From the NCBI GenBank assembly GCA_018340375.1, contig JAFFJZ010000003.1, positions 28,768,001 through 28,832,000 on the forward strand: a DNA stretch of 64,000 nucleotides, in the 5' to 3' direction. Both the position numbers and the translations under genes were made by a program. The notes below the pieces were generated by a model. The model saw only the letters and a program-made list of their open reading frames with translations. It made no database searches and was not told the DNA's origin. How positions within the stretch are numbered: the first letter of the stretch is position 1; the number at the start of each line of letters is the position of its first letter. This document shows, in pieces, positions 61,968 through 64,000 of this stretch. Source of the stretch: Gonatopus flavifemur (Eukaryota; Arthropoda; Insecta; Hymenoptera; Dryinidae).

Positions 61968-62418
61968 TATATTTTCCGAAATCCGGTTATTTTCATAAAA
62001 ATTATACAATTATGATGAAAACATGAGATAGCTTGTATTCTGTTTTTGACAAGCATTTTAGTAAATAGGTGCAGTGTCATACTGGCTTGCAACAAGGCTC
62101 ACGGCCGGGAAGTACGTTGGGCCCCCCTATACTGAAAACAAAATTTCTTCTCACCAAATAGAGAGTTGATTTCTCCTCTCTCCGAAGCATATTCCTTAAA
62201 ATTAATAAAATATTCCAGCAAATCAAATAATGGAATGCTTGGCCCAAATAATTTGTTCTTCTGAATAAATAATGTAGATATTCATTACAGGTAATCAATT
62301 TTAGCACCAAATTGAATAATTGATTCCTACGAATGAATATTTTTTTCCACCGTAGATGGAGCATATTCTCAGGGAAATTATAATTTTATCACAATTCGTA
62401 ACAAAAAAAGAAAAACTG

Positions 62419-62970
62419 CACGGAGGAAATTCTACACTAATGGTTATTGTAGCCTACAAGACTGGCTCATGTTATGCAATAAAATCAGTTCAACACTACT
62501 GGTTACTGTAGTAACACGACTCAGTAGAGAATAGTGTAGAGAAACGACTCTCCCCTAGTATAAATTTTGGATGGGAAAATACCAGGGCCTGACGAGGCAT
62601 GCCTGATTTCTTATCAGGTTCTCATCAGGTTTCGTTACGGTTTTCCCTATTTCGCTCGATTTTATGGAAATCTCATCCGAACCCTATTGTACCCCTGCGT
62701 TACAACCCCATTTGAATTCCATTAGGAAAATCAGATAAGTCCCTTGTTAAGGCCTCGTAAGATTTTCCTTATTTACGGTTTCTGGATTCTAACCTGATCA
62801 GCACCTTTTCAAAAATAGGGAACGCCTGATCAAATTTCTACTAGGGTCTACTGCGGAGACACGATTGATTCGTGTTACTATAGTAACCAGTAGTATTGAA
62901 ATGATTCTTTTGCATAACACGAGCCAGTCGTGTGAGCTACAGTAATCACTAGTATAGGATTTTTTCCGTC
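62419..62970. repeat. CACGG-type MITE interrupted by a CCCTAGTA element
   Basis: CACGGAGGAAATTCTACACT at the left and AGTATAGGATTTTTTCCGTC at the right are inverted. The arms continue through ACTGGCTCATGTTATGCAA against TTTGCATAACACGAGCCAGT and CTACTGGTTACTGTAGTAAC against GTTACTATAGTAACCAGTAG. The inner element 62553-62846 lies near the centre. Confidence 0.78.
62553..62846. repeat. CCCTAGTATAAATTT element nested in the CACGG MITE
   Basis: It begins CCCTAGTATAAATTTTGG and ends CAAATTTCTACTAGGG. It is collinear with 10485-10779 along its whole length, a second member of the same non-coding family. Confidence 0.78.
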
Positions 62971-64000
62971 TAAAAACTGAACGCCCCCCCCCTACCGAAG
63001 GGCCCCTGGCGAAGCAAAAAGCAAATTCAGAAGCGCAACATTCCAAAATAACGACCATCCTACTATTTACTGAAGGGTTTGACATGTTTTTAATTCTCGA
63101 GAGATTGATATTTCTGTAAAAAATATTTTCCAACAGTTTCAAGTTGAACGAATTCCGAGATCGCTTGTCCGTATATGCGTAGATGCAAAGTAAATTCGTG
63201 TAAGTGTTCACCCTCGCTACAAGTCGAGCCCATCGAAAACCACATAAACCCTCAGAAATCGACCAGCCCTCCTATAATGCAATTCAAGTTAACTGCAGGG
63301 GATGATTCCCTTCCACCAGCACATATAAATGAGTAGTATCATGTATACGCACGGGCGATGTATCATTCTATAAACTGTAAGTACACAATACATAATGCGG
63401 TGAGACTACTATTCGATTAATCGGTATGAACTGTATGGGGTTGCAACGATGTTATTTTTACGAAGCGTAGATGTGAAGGATGATTAGCGCGCATAACAGT
63501 TTCCATTTATTTCGTACATACTTGAACCGAGAGATCAAATCATATTTAAAGAGGGGACTAATTAAATTTTCATCGCTTAAGTTTTATTCAATTTAGTTCA
63601 ACGGGGTAGATTTAGAGCCCATTGATCTCACTTCAAGATAAATAATAAAAACTCACAATTGAGGGTAAGAAATAGTACATCATTTGGACTTCTTTGGATC
63701 TTCGGAAACCGGCAAAAGAGAATTATTCACATACCTATAAGAAATAGAAAGCCACGTTGACGTTCTTTTGATTCTCAAGAACAATTTCCGATGACTGAAA
63801 GAAATATGAAAACATACGTACGGTTTCATGGATATGAATGATGATAATACAGATACGATGATATTCCAAAACATATTAATATTCATAAATCACCGATGAT
63901 CTCGAAGATAGATCAATAATTTCACGAAGGAGTGATTGATGATCCATCATTGGAGACATCAAGTTACACCTCTTGAAACCGATCTTGTTTCACAAAGCAC
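62971..64000. other. No gene seen
   Basis: The start has a C run and GGGCCCCTGGCG word. The rest is anonymous AT-rich DNA to the window end. Open frames at 62798-63211 and 63680-63886 on the - strand overlap repeats or lack any recognisable motif. Confidence 0.4.

Overview
This is a 64 kb piece of an AT-rich animal nuclear genome. It is almost certainly from an insect, for three reasons: the one recognisable gene is split by spliceosomal introns, there is a complete mariner element, and miniature inverted-repeat elements (MITEs) are very dense. A parasitoid wasp or other hymenopteran would fit, but the sequence alone does not settle the order. There is no operon structure, bacterial gene, CRISPR array or convincing tRNA/rRNA gene.

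Two protein-coding units are firmly supported. (1) On the + strand, a FAHD2-type fumarylacetoacetate hydrolase-family gene can be assembled from five exons (4034-4195, 13167-13383, 17474-17808, 18172-18259, 18433-18495). All splice junctions are in phase. The protein lacks only its first exon (initiator Met and any mitochondrial leader). (2) On the - strand, a full-length 345-residue mariner transposase with an intact DD34D triad lies inside a 1,286 bp element (60682-61967). The element has 29 bp terminal inverted repeats and a TA target duplication. It looks structurally complete and probably young.

Most of the rest is repeats. By region: 0-4 kb holds a dispersed inverted-repeat element that recurs at 38.3 kb and 48.2-49.1 kb, plus a degenerate tandem repeat. 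FAHD2 intron 1 (4.2-13.2 kb) is swollen by several foldback elements. Intron 2 (13.4-17.5 kb) contains a layered nest of MITEs. 18.5-25.9 kb has two MITEs with 8 bp target duplications (hAT-like) and several members of a family ending in CCC..ACAGCA. 26-36 kb is mostly anonymous, with a few short coding-like remnants and a 1.3 kb foldback at 29.7-31.0 kb. 36-49 kb is again MITE-rich, including twin 503 bp elements, one of them nested in a larger palindrome. 49.1-58.6 kb is nearly free of recognisable repeats and genes. 58.6-64 kb holds a small MITE, the mariner and a nested MITE pair.

The main biological theme is a community of non-autonomous inverted-repeat elements inserted into one another, often with target duplications that allow the order of insertion to be read. 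The long hairpins in FAHD2 introns would be transcribed with the gene. I did not find a convincing new enzymatic or defence system.
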